A DNA stretch of 16,367 bases from JBCBWG01 sp964579305 (GTDB lineage Bacteria > Pseudomonadota > Alphaproteobacteria > Rhizobiales > Hyphomicrobiaceae). The stretch spans positions 1-16,367 of the forward strand of contig CAZOGY010000084.1 in the NCBI GenBank assembly GCA_964579305.1, in the 5' to 3' direction. Every line of letters begins with the position of its first letter. The first letter of the stretch is position 1. Below are positions 7,806 to 14,689 of the stretch, one piece after another. The translations under genes and the position numbers were made by a program. Under the pieces are notes generated by a model. The model was not told the origin of the DNA, ran no database searches, and saw only the letters and a list, made by a program, of their open reading frames with translations.

Positions 7806-8126
7806 ATGAAACGCTTGACCGCCTTGGCCGCGCTTCTTTTAACGGCCGGTCTTTTCAGTGCCGCTCCGGTACACACCGACGGCGCCCAAGCAGCAGGCCT
7901 GTACCGCGGCTCACAAGTGCGCGGGTTCCGCCAGCGCAATCGCCGTTTTCGCCGTCGCAATCGCGTGCGCAGCTTCCGCCGGTCGCGTGTCCTGGGCTTC
8001 CGCCGCTCTCGCGCTCGCCCCCGCGTCCGCGGCTTCGTGCAACGCAGCCCGGTCGGTTCGTTCCCACCGAACATCCCGAACTGGGCAGCCCGCGCATTCC
8101 GCTCAAGCTCAAACGATGGCACTTGA
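7806..8126 (+). CDS. Small exported arginine-rich protein B
   Basis: A 106-residue protein of unrecognised family with a Sec-type signal peptide (MKR start, Leu/Ala core, likely cleavage after AQA at about residue 29-30). The mature part has about 23 Arg in 76 residues and almost no acidic residues. Most of the Arg fall in a quasi-repeated FRRxR pattern (residues about 41-77). It shares with protein A the GSQVRG/SQVRG motif right after the signal and the IPNWAARAF...SNDG tail. ATG 7806 is preferred over the in-frame ATG at 7785 because AGGA lies eight bases ahead and the signal peptide starts there. Length differs from A only in the Arg-rich middle. The mature protein should be soluble in the periplasm or stick to the cell surface; function unknown. 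Confidence 0.72.
   Translation: MKRLTALAALLLTAGLFSAAPVHTDGAQAAGLYRGSQVRGFRQRNRRFRRRNRVRSFRRSRVLGFRRSRARPRVRGFVQRSPVGSFPPNIPNWAARAFRSSSNDGT
7923..8036 (+). repeat. Degenerate FRRxR repeat coding region
   Basis: This part of gene B encodes units beginning Phe-Arg: FRQRNR, FRRRNR, FRRSRV, FRRSRA, then a final Phe, with Phe at residues 41, 48, 57, 65 and 77. The two FRRSR units are also close at DNA level (CTTCCGCCG repeated 24 bases apart), suggesting growth by short duplications. Confidence 0.5.
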
Positions 8127-8146
8127 TCGTTCGGTATCGCACACGC

Positions 8147-8467
8147 TCAACCGCCGTGACATGTGACGCGGGCGTCATCGTTGTGCCAGCCCGCGCCCAA
8201 CGCAGCCCGACCGCGGGCCGTCGCCACGATTAAGACCGATCCGTCGTCGGCAACGCTGCGGCAGATCAAGCCGGCGTCCATCGCGTCCTCAAAAATCGTC
8301 AGATGCGGACACGATGAACGCCACGCCTCCATGACATCTTTGTAAGGGCGCGGTTGCTCGGCCACCCAAGTCAAGAGATCACGCACAAGCGGATCGATGT
8401 GCGCGGCACGATCCGGTTGCGTCCCATCGTCCATCCGTGATCGGCCTATCGGCCAAACGTCCGCCAT
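8147..8467 (-). CDS. Small conserved hypothetical, winged-helix-like
   Basis: A 106-residue cytosolic protein. The core from HIDPLVRDLLTWVAEQ through PYKDVMEAWRSSCPHLTIFEDA to a strand-like SVLIVATARGRAAL reads like a small winged helix, with the final ARGRAALG similar to the T-x-x-G-R-xx-L end of winged-helix regulators. I recall similar short proteins in alphaproteobacteria but no assigned function. The frame is open up to 8608, but ATG 8467 has GGGAGGG six bases ahead and is clearly the start. It ends 20 bases from the end of basic protein B (convergent) and is divergent from the TTT operon, so a role in regulating that operon is possible; this is inference from position and fold impression. 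Confidence 0.7.
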   Translation of the reverse strand: MADVWPIGRSRMDDGTQPDRAAHIDPLVRDLLTWVAEQPRPYKDVMEAWRSSCPHLTIFEDAMDAGLICRSVADDGSVLIVATARGRAALGAGWHNDDARVTCHGG

Positions 8468-8670
8468 CGCTTGCCCTCCCTTTTTCAGCGCCAACTGATC
8501 AAAAGCTGACGCACCGGACCGCAGCCGCGAAATAGCGTCAAATGAGATCGCCAACGGACGATAACCCCTTAGATTTTTTCCCGACGCCTCGGTTGCGAGC
8601 CGGTTCAATCTGGCTAAGGTGCGCGCGCATCGCTTACCAAGTGACGCACAATCGAGGAAGGGAGACTCGA
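8468..8670. promoter_or_regulatory. Divergent spacer upstream of the TTT/tcu operon
   Basis: This 203-base region lies between the small winged-helix-like gene and tctC and is the only place in the window for the main promoter of the operon. A possible sigma-70 promoter reads TTGCGA at 8593-8598, a 16-base gap, and TAAGGT at 8615-8620, about 50 bases before the GTG start. AAGGGAG six bases before 8671 is the tctC ribosome site. No clear LysR-type dyad was found. Confidence 0.4.
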
Positions 8671-9771
8671 GTGATCAATTGTTTCGCCGTGACGCGGCGC
8701 GGCGCCCTGGCAATCGCAGTTGGCGCAGCTGCATTCGCCATGACCGGCCCCGCCGCAGCCCAGGTCGACCTGTCGGGCAAGACCATCGAATTCATCGTGC
8801 CGTTCAGCGAAGGCGGCGGTTCTGGCCGGTTTGCGCGGTTCTACTCGCCGCTTCTGTCGGAAGCGCTGCCGGGCAACCCGAACGTCCAACCAAAGTACAT
8901 GCCGGGTGCTGGCTCCACCAAGGGCGCGAATTTCTTCGCAGAACGCGCGCGCCCGGACGGCCTCACGATCCTGATCACGTCAGGCTCGACGCAGTTCCCG
9001 TTCCTGCTCGATGATCCGCGCGTGCGCTATAATTACGCCGATTGGAACATCGTCCTGGCCTCGGCAACGGGCGGCGTCGCCTACCTGCCGCCAGAGCTTG
9101 CCAAGCGCTGGGAAGCCGATCCGAAAGACGTGATCGAAAACGTCAACTTCATCTACGGTTCGCAAGGCGCAACCCGGCTTGACCTTGTGCCGCTTCTGGC
9201 TTGGGAACTGCTGGGCATGAAAGTCGACCCAGTGTTCGGCATCAAGGGCCGCGGTTCGGGCCGCCTGATGTTTGAGCGCGGCGAAGTCAACATCGACTAT
9301 CAAACGTCGTCGGCATACCTGTCGAAAGTGACGCCGCTTGTTGAAGCCGGCAAAGCCGTGCCGATCATGACCTGGGGCTTCCTCGACGATAACGGCAACA
9401 TCGTCCGCGACCCGACCTTCCCCAACATCCCAACGTTCAAAGAGGTCTATACGAAGATCAAGGGCGAAGAGCCGTCGGGCGACGCGTGGGATGCGTGGAA
9501 AGCCTTCTTCGTTGCGGGCTTTGCCGCTCAAAAGATGATCTTCCTGCCAAAAGACACACCGGAAGATGTCATCAAGACTTACGACGCCGCTTTCAAGAAG
9601 ATCCTGGCACGCGACGACTTTGCCGAAATCTCCAAAAAGCAACTCGGCGTCTACCCGCAAGCCACCGGCAAAACGGCTCAGTCGATGCTCAAGCAAGGCA
9701 CGCAGGTTCCCGCCAAAGCCAAAGCCTGGATCAAGAACTGGCTGAAAGAGCGTTACAACGTTCAGCTGTAA
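8671..9771 (+). CDS. tctC: TTT-system periplasmic substrate-binding protein (TctC/Bug family)
   Basis: A 366-residue extracytoplasmic solute receptor, longer than the roughly 320 residues usual for Bug proteins. After an export signal (Arg9-Arg10 in VTRRGALAIAVG, possibly Tat, cleavage near AAAQ) the mature protein opens with GKTIEFIVPFSEGGGSGRFAR, the Bug ligand loop. The Asp usual after the glycines (GGxxD) is absent here. The second family loop appears as RPDGLTILI. C-terminal FLPKDTPEDVIKTYDAAFKKIL is also typical. It should capture a carboxylate and deliver it to the TctA-TctB permease downstream. The GTG start at 8671 is chosen for its strong AAGGGAG ribosome site; the open frame reaches back to 8542 without one. 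The genes that follow point to a tricarboxylate ligand (tricarballylate or aconitate), which is inference. Confidence 0.85.
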   Translation: MINCFAVTRRGALAIAVGAAAFAMTGPAAAQVDLSGKTIEFIVPFSEGGGSGRFARFYSPLLSEALPGNPNVQPKYMPGAGSTKGANFFAERARPDGLTILITSGSTQFPFLLDDPRVRYNYADWNIVLASATGGVAYLPPELAKRWEADPKDVIENVNFIYGSQGATRLDLVPLLAWELLGMKVDPVFGIKGRGSGRLMFERGEVNIDYQTSSAYLSKVTPLVEAGKAVPIMTWGFLDDNGNIVRDPTFPNIPTFKEVYTKIKGEEPSGDAWDAWKAFFVAGFAAQKMIFLPKDTPEDVIKTYDAAFKKILARDDFAEISKKQLGVYPQATGKTAQSMLKQGTQVPAKAKAWIKNWLKERYNVQL

Positions 9772-9793
9772 GAGACTGATCTGACATCACGCT

Positions 9794-9825
9794 GCGGCGT
9801 CCCGGGCAAAAACCCAGGACGCCGC
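9794..9825 (+). other. Stable stem-loop between tctC and tctA
   Basis: GCGGCGTCC (9794-9802) pairs with GGACGCCGC (9817-9825). After one mismatch, GGG (9804-9806) pairs with CCC (9813-9815) around a six-base A-rich loop. No T-run follows, so full termination is unlikely. Its place between a binding protein gene and its permease gene fits a 3'-end-protecting or partly terminating element that gives more binding protein than permease, as known for malE-malF. Confidence 0.6.
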
Positions 9826-9906
9826 TCGTATGTCCGTGTACATAGTCCCTCGCGCTCCGCACCGACTGTTGCGCCATCCCAACCGACTATCGCCAGGCAG
9901 CACCTC

Positions 9907-12012
9907 TTGGACCAGATCGATACCGCGTTTCTCGCGCTGCAAACGGCGTTTAGCGCAATTCTGACACCAACGTCGCTGTTCTACTTGACCGCTGGTGTCC
10001 TGCTCGGGTTGTGCGTTGGCGTTTTTCCAGGTCTTGGCGGTATTGCCGGCCTGTCGATGATGATCCCGTTCATCTACGGGATGGACCCCGTCGCCGGCCT
10101 CGCGCTGATGGTCGGCCTGATCGCCGTGATCCCGACATCGGACACGTTTTCGTCTGTCCTGCTGGGCATTCCTGGTTCTTCAGCCTCGCAAGCAACCGTG
10201 CTCGACGGTTTTCCGCTATCGAAAAAGGGGCAGGCCGCGCGCGCATTGTCGGCAGCTTTCACCTCTTCGCTGTTCGGCGGATTGTTCGGTGCGCTGCTAC
10301 TGACGTTCTTTATCCTTATCGCGCGGCCGCTGGTTCTGGCCTTTGGCGTGCCCGAGCTTTTGCTTCTGACAATCCTCGGCTTTTCGATGGTTGGTGTGTT
10401 GGCTGGCCGCTCGCTGCTCAAAGGGCTTGTGGCCGTTGGCCTTGGCATGACCATTGGCGCGATTGGTGAAGCGCCGGCCCAGGGCTCGGTGCGCATGTCC
10501 TTTGGAAGCTGGTATCTTCAGGACGGCCTGACACTTGTCATCATCGGCTTGGGGATTTTCGCGATCCCAGAAATCATCTCCCTTTTGCGTTCCGACCGCG
10601 CGATCTCCAAGGACGCCAAACTCGGCGCGGGATGGCTCGATGGGATCGCTGACTGGTGGCGCAACAAGTGGCTGTCCTTGCGCTGCGCAACCATCGGCGT
10701 GGTTGTCGGCGTGGTCCCGGGTCTGGGCGGTTCGGTTGTCGACTGGATTGCTTACGGCCACACGGTGCAATCGGCGCGCGACCGCTCCGAGTTCGGCAAT
10801 GGCGATGTGCGTGGCGTCATCGGACCAGAATCCTCCAACAACGCAAAAGAAGGCGGTGGCTTGGTCCCGACCTTGCTTTTTGGCATTCCCGGCTCCGGTT
10901 CGATGGCCGTTTTTATCGGCGGCATGGTTCTGCTCGGCATCGAAGCCGGACCGTCGATGATTCAAAATCAGCTACCGACCACCTACACGATTGTCTGGTC
11001 ACTCGCGCTGGCCAACGTCATCGGCGCGGGGTTGTGCATTTTCCTGTCCGGCCCCATCGCAAGGCTGACGACCATCCGGTTCGCGCTGCTTGCGCCGTTC
11101 CTCTTCATGATGATTTCGTTTGCGGCATTCCAGTCCAAGCAGACCCTCTGGGATCTTGCCGCACTTGTCGCGATCGGCATCCTCGGCATCTTCATGAAGC
11201 GGTTTGACTGGTCACGGCCAGCCTTCCTGATCGGTTTCGTCCTGGCTGACCAAGCCGAAGTCTACACCTACCAAGCAACGCAGATTGCGATCCTGAAGGC
11301 CCGCGTTGGCGGTTGGGAAGCCGGGCTCAGCTATTTGATCTCGCCGACGGGGATGGTGCTGATCGCCATCATCGCGATTTCGATCTGGCTCGGTGCACGC
11401 CAATCGGCCGCGCTGCATAGCTCCGAGCCGCACCTGGAAGGCAATAACAAGCAGTCCGCCATCATCTTTGCAGCGGTCATCACCGCCTTTTTGGCCCTTG
11501 CGCTCTACGACGCTCTCGTCTTGCGCAGCTTCATCGACAAGGTCTTCCCAACTGCCGTCGCGGGCGCAGCGCTCCTGGCTGCCCTCGTGTTGCTTGCACA
11601 AATGTCCTTGCGCACTGGCCCCGACATCCTGTTTGCCGATGAAGAACGTGCGCCNNNNNNNNNNNNNNNNNNNNNNNNNNNNNNNNNNNNNNNNNNNNNN
11701 NNNNNNNNNNNNNNNNNNNNNNNNNNNNNNNNNNNNNNNNNNNNNNNNNNNNNNTATGGCCTGTGGCCAACGCTGGCGTGGTTCTTCCTGCTCTTGGTGC
11801 TGAGCAGCCTGCTGGGCTTCGTGATCGCTCTTGCGCTGTTCTTTGTCCTTTTCCTGACCGGGCGCGCGCGCGAGGGTATTGTACGCACCTTAATCCTCAC
11901 TGCCGCTGGCATCGCGTTCATCGTCGCCATGGCCGATGCCCTAAACCGCGAGTTCCCGCCCGGCCTGCTGCAGGAATACATCGAGCTGCCCTGGCCCTTG
12001 CGCGGCCGGTAA
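9907..12012 (+). CDS. tctA: TTT-system TctA permease fused to TctB-like domain (contains assembly gap)
   Basis: Residues 1-505 are a TctA large permease. The hydrophobic helices carry the duplicated GxxPGLGG motif (GVFPGLGG about 38-45 and GVVPGLGG about 268-275), LLGIPGSSASQATVLDGFP about 80-100 and GPESSNNAKEGGG about 307-320, all TctA landmarks. Past a polar linker, from about residue 515, two more helices and, beyond the gap, two others ending in REFPPGLLQ resemble the four-helix TctB subunit, so the two membrane subunits appear fused. The join is seen before the N run, so it does not depend on the gap. The 100 N (about residues 583-616) mean the true length and frame across the gap are unknown. 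The start is a TTG with a weak ribosome site; no in-frame ATG or GTG was found upstream. It should import the carboxylate bound by TctC using an ion gradient. Confidence 0.82.
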   Translation: MDQIDTAFLALQTAFSAILTPTSLFYLTAGVLLGLCVGVFPGLGGIAGLSMMIPFIYGMDPVAGLALMVGLIAVIPTSDTFSSVLLGIPGSSASQATVLDGFPLSKKGQAARALSAAFTSSLFGGLFGALLLTFFILIARPLVLAFGVPELLLLTILGFSMVGVLAGRSLLKGLVAVGLGMTIGAIGEAPAQGSVRMSFGSWYLQDGLTLVIIGLGIFAIPEIISLLRSDRAISKDAKLGAGWLDGIADWWRNKWLSLRCATIGVVVGVVPGLGGSVVDWIAYGHTVQSARDRSEFGNGDVRGVIGPESSNNAKEGGGLVPTLLFGIPGSGSMAVFIGGMVLLGIEAGPSMIQNQLPTTYTIVWSLALANVIGAGLCIFLSGPIARLTTIRFALLAPFLFMMISFAAFQSKQTLWDLAALVAIGILGIFMKRFDWSRPAFLIGFVLADQAEVYTYQATQIAILKARVGGWEAGLSYLISPTGMVLIAIIAISIWLGARQSAALHSSEPHLEGNNKQSAIIFAAVITAFLALALYDALVLRSFIDKVFPTAVAGAALLAALVLLAQMSLRTGPDILFADEERAXXXXXXXXXXXXXXXXXXXXXXXXXXXXXXXXXXYGLWPTLAWFFLLLVLSSLLGFVIALALFFVLFLTGRAREGIVRTLILTAAGIAFIVAMADALNREFPPGLLQEYIELPWPLRGR
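11655..11754. other. Assembly gap (100 N)
   Basis: A run of exactly 100 N, the usual placeholder for a scaffold gap of unknown size. It interrupts the TctB-like part of the permease gene. The reading frame happens to continue at this length, but the real number of bases is not known. Confidence 0.98.
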
Positions 12013-12077
12013 ATCGCGACTGGCGTCGGTGCGGTTCAGCCCGAGCCCGCCGCGCCCGCACAATCATGGAGACCGTG

Positions 12078-13166
12078 ATGTCCCAGCGCGCCATCCCGTT
12101 CCTGTTCATGCGTGGCGGCACGTCGCGCGGGCCCTACTTCAACCGGGCGGACCTGCCCGACAATCTCGACCAACTGAGCGCCGTCCTGATCGCGGCGGTG
12201 GGCGCCGGACATCCGCTCAATATCGATGGCATCGGCGGCGGCGCTGCGGTGACAACCAAGGTCGCCATGCTCTCAAAATCAACAGAGCCCGATATCGACG
12301 TCGACTATTTCTTCGGCCAGGTCGCGGTGGAAGAACGCATGGTCGACTACAAGCCGACCTGCGGGAACATCCTCTCCGGCGTCGGGCCCGCGGCCATCGA
12401 AATGGGTCTCGTTGCCGCGCGCGATGGCGAGACGCCGGTTCGCGTGCGGGCCGTGAACACCGGCGCACGCATTGACGAACTCGTCCAGACACCCGGCGGC
12501 ATGGTGACCTACGACGGCGATGCCGCCATCGACGGTGTCCCAGGCACCGCCGCGCCCGTGCTGCTGAACTTCCGCGACGTTGTGGGCTCAAAGACCAGCG
12601 GCCTTCTCCCCACCGGCAACGCCATTGATGTCATCGACGGCATCGAAGTCACCTGCATCGACGTGGCCATGCCGATGGTGATTGCGCGCGCGGAAAGCTT
12701 CGGCCTCACGGGATATGAGACGGCAGCCGAACTCGATGCCAACCGCGCGTTCTATGAGCGCATGGAACCGATCCGCATCGAGGCCGGCAAGCTCATGGGG
12801 CTTGGCGACGTGACCAAATCCGTCACGCCGAAGTTCGGCCTCGTCTCTCCAGCCCGCCATGGCGCAGCGTTCAACACGCGCTATTTCATGCCGTGGAACT
12901 GCCATCCTTCGCTGGCGGTCACTGGCTCGCAGTGTCTCGCATCCTGCGCGCTGACGCCCGGCACAGTTGCGGACGGTTTGATGGAGATCCCGGTTTCACC
13001 TGCCAAAATCTCAATCGAGCATCCGATGGGCGCGCTCGATGTGACCATGACGTTTTCGCGCGACGGCAATCACGGGGTCACGATCGAGGCGGCCGGCCTT
13101 GTGCGCACAGCCCGCCTGCTTGCGCGCGGTGAAGTGATGGTCCCGCGCGCCGTTTGGCCCGACTGA
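12078..13166 (+). CDS. PrpF/GalD-family isomerase (aconitate isomerase or 4-oxalomesaconate tautomerase)
   Basis: A 362-residue PrpF-family protein. The family's FMRGGTSRGPYF opens the sequence (about residues 10-21). Lys61 in VTTKVAML and Cys95 in PTCGNILSGVGP stand 34 residues apart, the same spacing as Lys73 and Cys107 of Shewanella PrpF as I recall them, so the catalytic pair seems intact. A second TGSQCLASCAL block near residue 290 is also typical. Homologues either isomerise trans- to cis-aconitate (PrpF) or tautomerise 4-oxalomesaconate in gallate breakdown (GalD, about 361 residues). Length favours GalD; location between a TTT importer and tcuAB favours aconitate isomerisation, and no gallate gene is nearby. 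An in-frame ATG lies at 12066, but ATG 12078 has GGAG seven bases ahead. The enzyme is cytosolic. Confidence 0.85.
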   Translation: MSQRAIPFLFMRGGTSRGPYFNRADLPDNLDQLSAVLIAAVGAGHPLNIDGIGGGAAVTTKVAMLSKSTEPDIDVDYFFGQVAVEERMVDYKPTCGNILSGVGPAAIEMGLVAARDGETPVRVRAVNTGARIDELVQTPGGMVTYDGDAAIDGVPGTAAPVLLNFRDVVGSKTSGLLPTGNAIDVIDGIEVTCIDVAMPMVIARAESFGLTGYETAAELDANRAFYERMEPIRIEAGKLMGLGDVTKSVTPKFGLVSPARHGAAFNTRYFMPWNCHPSLAVTGSQCLASCALTPGTVADGLMEIPVSPAKISIEHPMGALDVTMTFSRDGNHGVTIEAAGLVRTARLLARGEVMVPRAVWPD

Positions 13167-13288
13167 GGCACGCGCTGGACCACACGCCAGGCCCTGATAT
13201 CAACGATGCGCCGCTTCGCGCCTTGCATATCGGCCGCGGCATGCGTTGAAACACACGCACCAGGGGGAACAGGAAGCCAGACCCGACG
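13167..13288 (+). other. Spacer between PrpF-like gene and tcuA
   Basis: 122 bases with no gene. AGGAAG about 12 bases before the tcuA ATG is a somewhat distant ribosome site. An imperfect dyad with GATATC near its left end and CATATC near its right end surrounds 13196-13232. No clear terminator or promoter was found, so read-through from upstream is likely. Confidence 0.35.
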
Positions 13289-14689
13289 ATGATCGACCCG
13301 CACAAACGCTATGACCTGATCGTTGCCGGTGGCGGCAATGCTGCGATGTGCGCAGCCGTCGCGGCCGCCGAACGCGGTGTCCGCGTCCTGGTCTGCGAGG
13401 CTGCACCGATCGGGTTTCGCGGTGGCAACTCGCGCCATACCCGGAACCTGCGCGTGGCCCACGACGCCCCGACCGATGTTCTGACCGATAACTATTCAGA
13501 AGACGAATATTTCGAGGATCTCATTCGCGTCACGGCCGGCAAGACCAATGAGAAACTGGCGCGCATGACAATCGCCGAATCCAAGGTCGTGACCGGCTGG
13601 ATGGCGCGCCAGGGCGTAAAGTTCCAGAAATCGCTTGGTGGCACGCTTTCGTTATCGCGAACCAATCCGTTTTTTCTCGGCGGCGGCAAAGCGCTATTGA
13701 ATGCCTATTATGTCCGCGCCAAAGAGCTTGGCATCGATGTCGCCTACGATACCGAAGTCATCGATTTGGAAGTCGACAACGGCTTCTTTGTTGCCGCCAA
13801 ACTGCGCGCAAACGGCTTTGAACAGCGCATTGCCGCACGCGGGTTCATCGCCGCAGCCGGGGGCTTTCAGGCAAACCGCGAATGGCTCCGCGAGGCCTGG
13901 GGCCCGGCAGCCGACAACTTCCTGATCCGCGGGACGCCCTATGCGAAAGGCGGGCTATTGAAGCTTTTGCTGCGTGAAAATATGGCGCCGATCGGTGAGG
14001 CTGACCAATGCCACGCGGTTGCGATTGATGCGCGCGCACCAGCCTACGATGGCGGCATTGCGACCCGGCTCGACAGCGTTCCGTTCTCGATTGTTGTGAA
14101 CAAAAACGCACAGCGCTTCTATGACGAGGGTGAGGATTTCTGGCCGAAACGTTATGCGATCTGGGGCCGCTTGGTCGCAAAAGAGCCAGATCAAATCGCC
14201 TATTCGATTATCGATTCCAAAGCGCTGAAACTGTTCATGCCATCCATTTTCCCGCCGGTCCGCGGTGAAACGCTGGCAGAACTCGCCCAGAAACTCGACC
14301 TGGACCCGGCTGCACTGCAGACCACCGTTTCCGCCTATAATGCCGCGTGTGCGCAAGAAGGCCCGTTCGATCCCGCCATCCACGACGGCCGTCGCACGAC
14401 CGGCCTGAAACCGGACAAGACCAACTGGGCCCGCCCGATCGATACCGCCCCCTTCTATGGCTATCCGCTCCGGCCCGGGATCACGTTCACCTACCTCGGC
14501 GTGCAGGTGGACGAGGGCGCCAAGGTCGCCATGGCCGACGGCAAACCGGCCGCAAACATCTGGGCGGCAGGCGAGATCATGGCCGGCAACATCCTGGGCC
14601 AGGGCTATCTCGCCGGCATCGGCATGACGATCGGAACTGTGTTCGGCCTGAAGGCAGGGGAGAGGGCGGCAAGCTATGTCCGCAACTGA
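13289..14689 (+). CDS. tcuA: FAD-dependent tricarballylate dehydrogenase TcuA
   Basis: The 466-residue flavoprotein belongs to the fumarate reductase/succinate dehydrogenase flavoprotein group and matches TcuA in length and order of motifs. The FAD Rossmann motif is VAGGGNAAMCAAVAAAERG (12-30) with Glu37 ending the second strand. FRGGNSRHTRNLRVA follows near residue 45, and the C-terminal FAD-binding stretch is WAAGEIMAGNILGQGY with a GIGMTIGTVFGLKAGE end. In Salmonella TcuA oxidises tricarballylate to cis-aconitate and hands electrons to TcuB. The enzyme is cytosolic at the membrane face. Its last 14 bases overlap tcuB, indicating translational coupling. Other flavin-linked oxidations of similar acids cannot be excluded, but tcuB next door makes TcuA by far the best call. 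Confidence 0.9.
   Translation: MIDPHKRYDLIVAGGGNAAMCAAVAAAERGVRVLVCEAAPIGFRGGNSRHTRNLRVAHDAPTDVLTDNYSEDEYFEDLIRVTAGKTNEKLARMTIAESKVVTGWMARQGVKFQKSLGGTLSLSRTNPFFLGGGKALLNAYYVRAKELGIDVAYDTEVIDLEVDNGFFVAAKLRANGFEQRIAARGFIAAAGGFQANREWLREAWGPAADNFLIRGTPYAKGGLLKLLLRENMAPIGEADQCHAVAIDARAPAYDGGIATRLDSVPFSIVVNKNAQRFYDEGEDFWPKRYAIWGRLVAKEPDQIAYSIIDSKALKLFMPSIFPPVRGETLAELAQKLDLDPAALQTTVSAYNAACAQEGPFDPAIHDGRRTTGLKPDKTNWARPIDTAPFYGYPLRPGITFTYLGVQVDEGAKVAMADGKPAANIWAAGEIMAGNILGQGYLAGIGMTIGTVFGLKAGERAASYVRN

Noticed and set aside
8542..8670. Upstream extension of the TTT binding protein
   Set aside because: It would place 43 residues before the export signal; GTG 8671 has a strong ribosome site and starts directly at the signal peptide.
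8980..9696. 238-residue minus-strand open frame
   Set aside because: It is antisense to the TTT binding protein gene, whose translation matches the Bug family throughout.
10297..10965. 222-residue minus-strand open frame
   Set aside because: It is antisense to the TctA permease and has a polar, repetitive composition typical of the reverse of a membrane protein.
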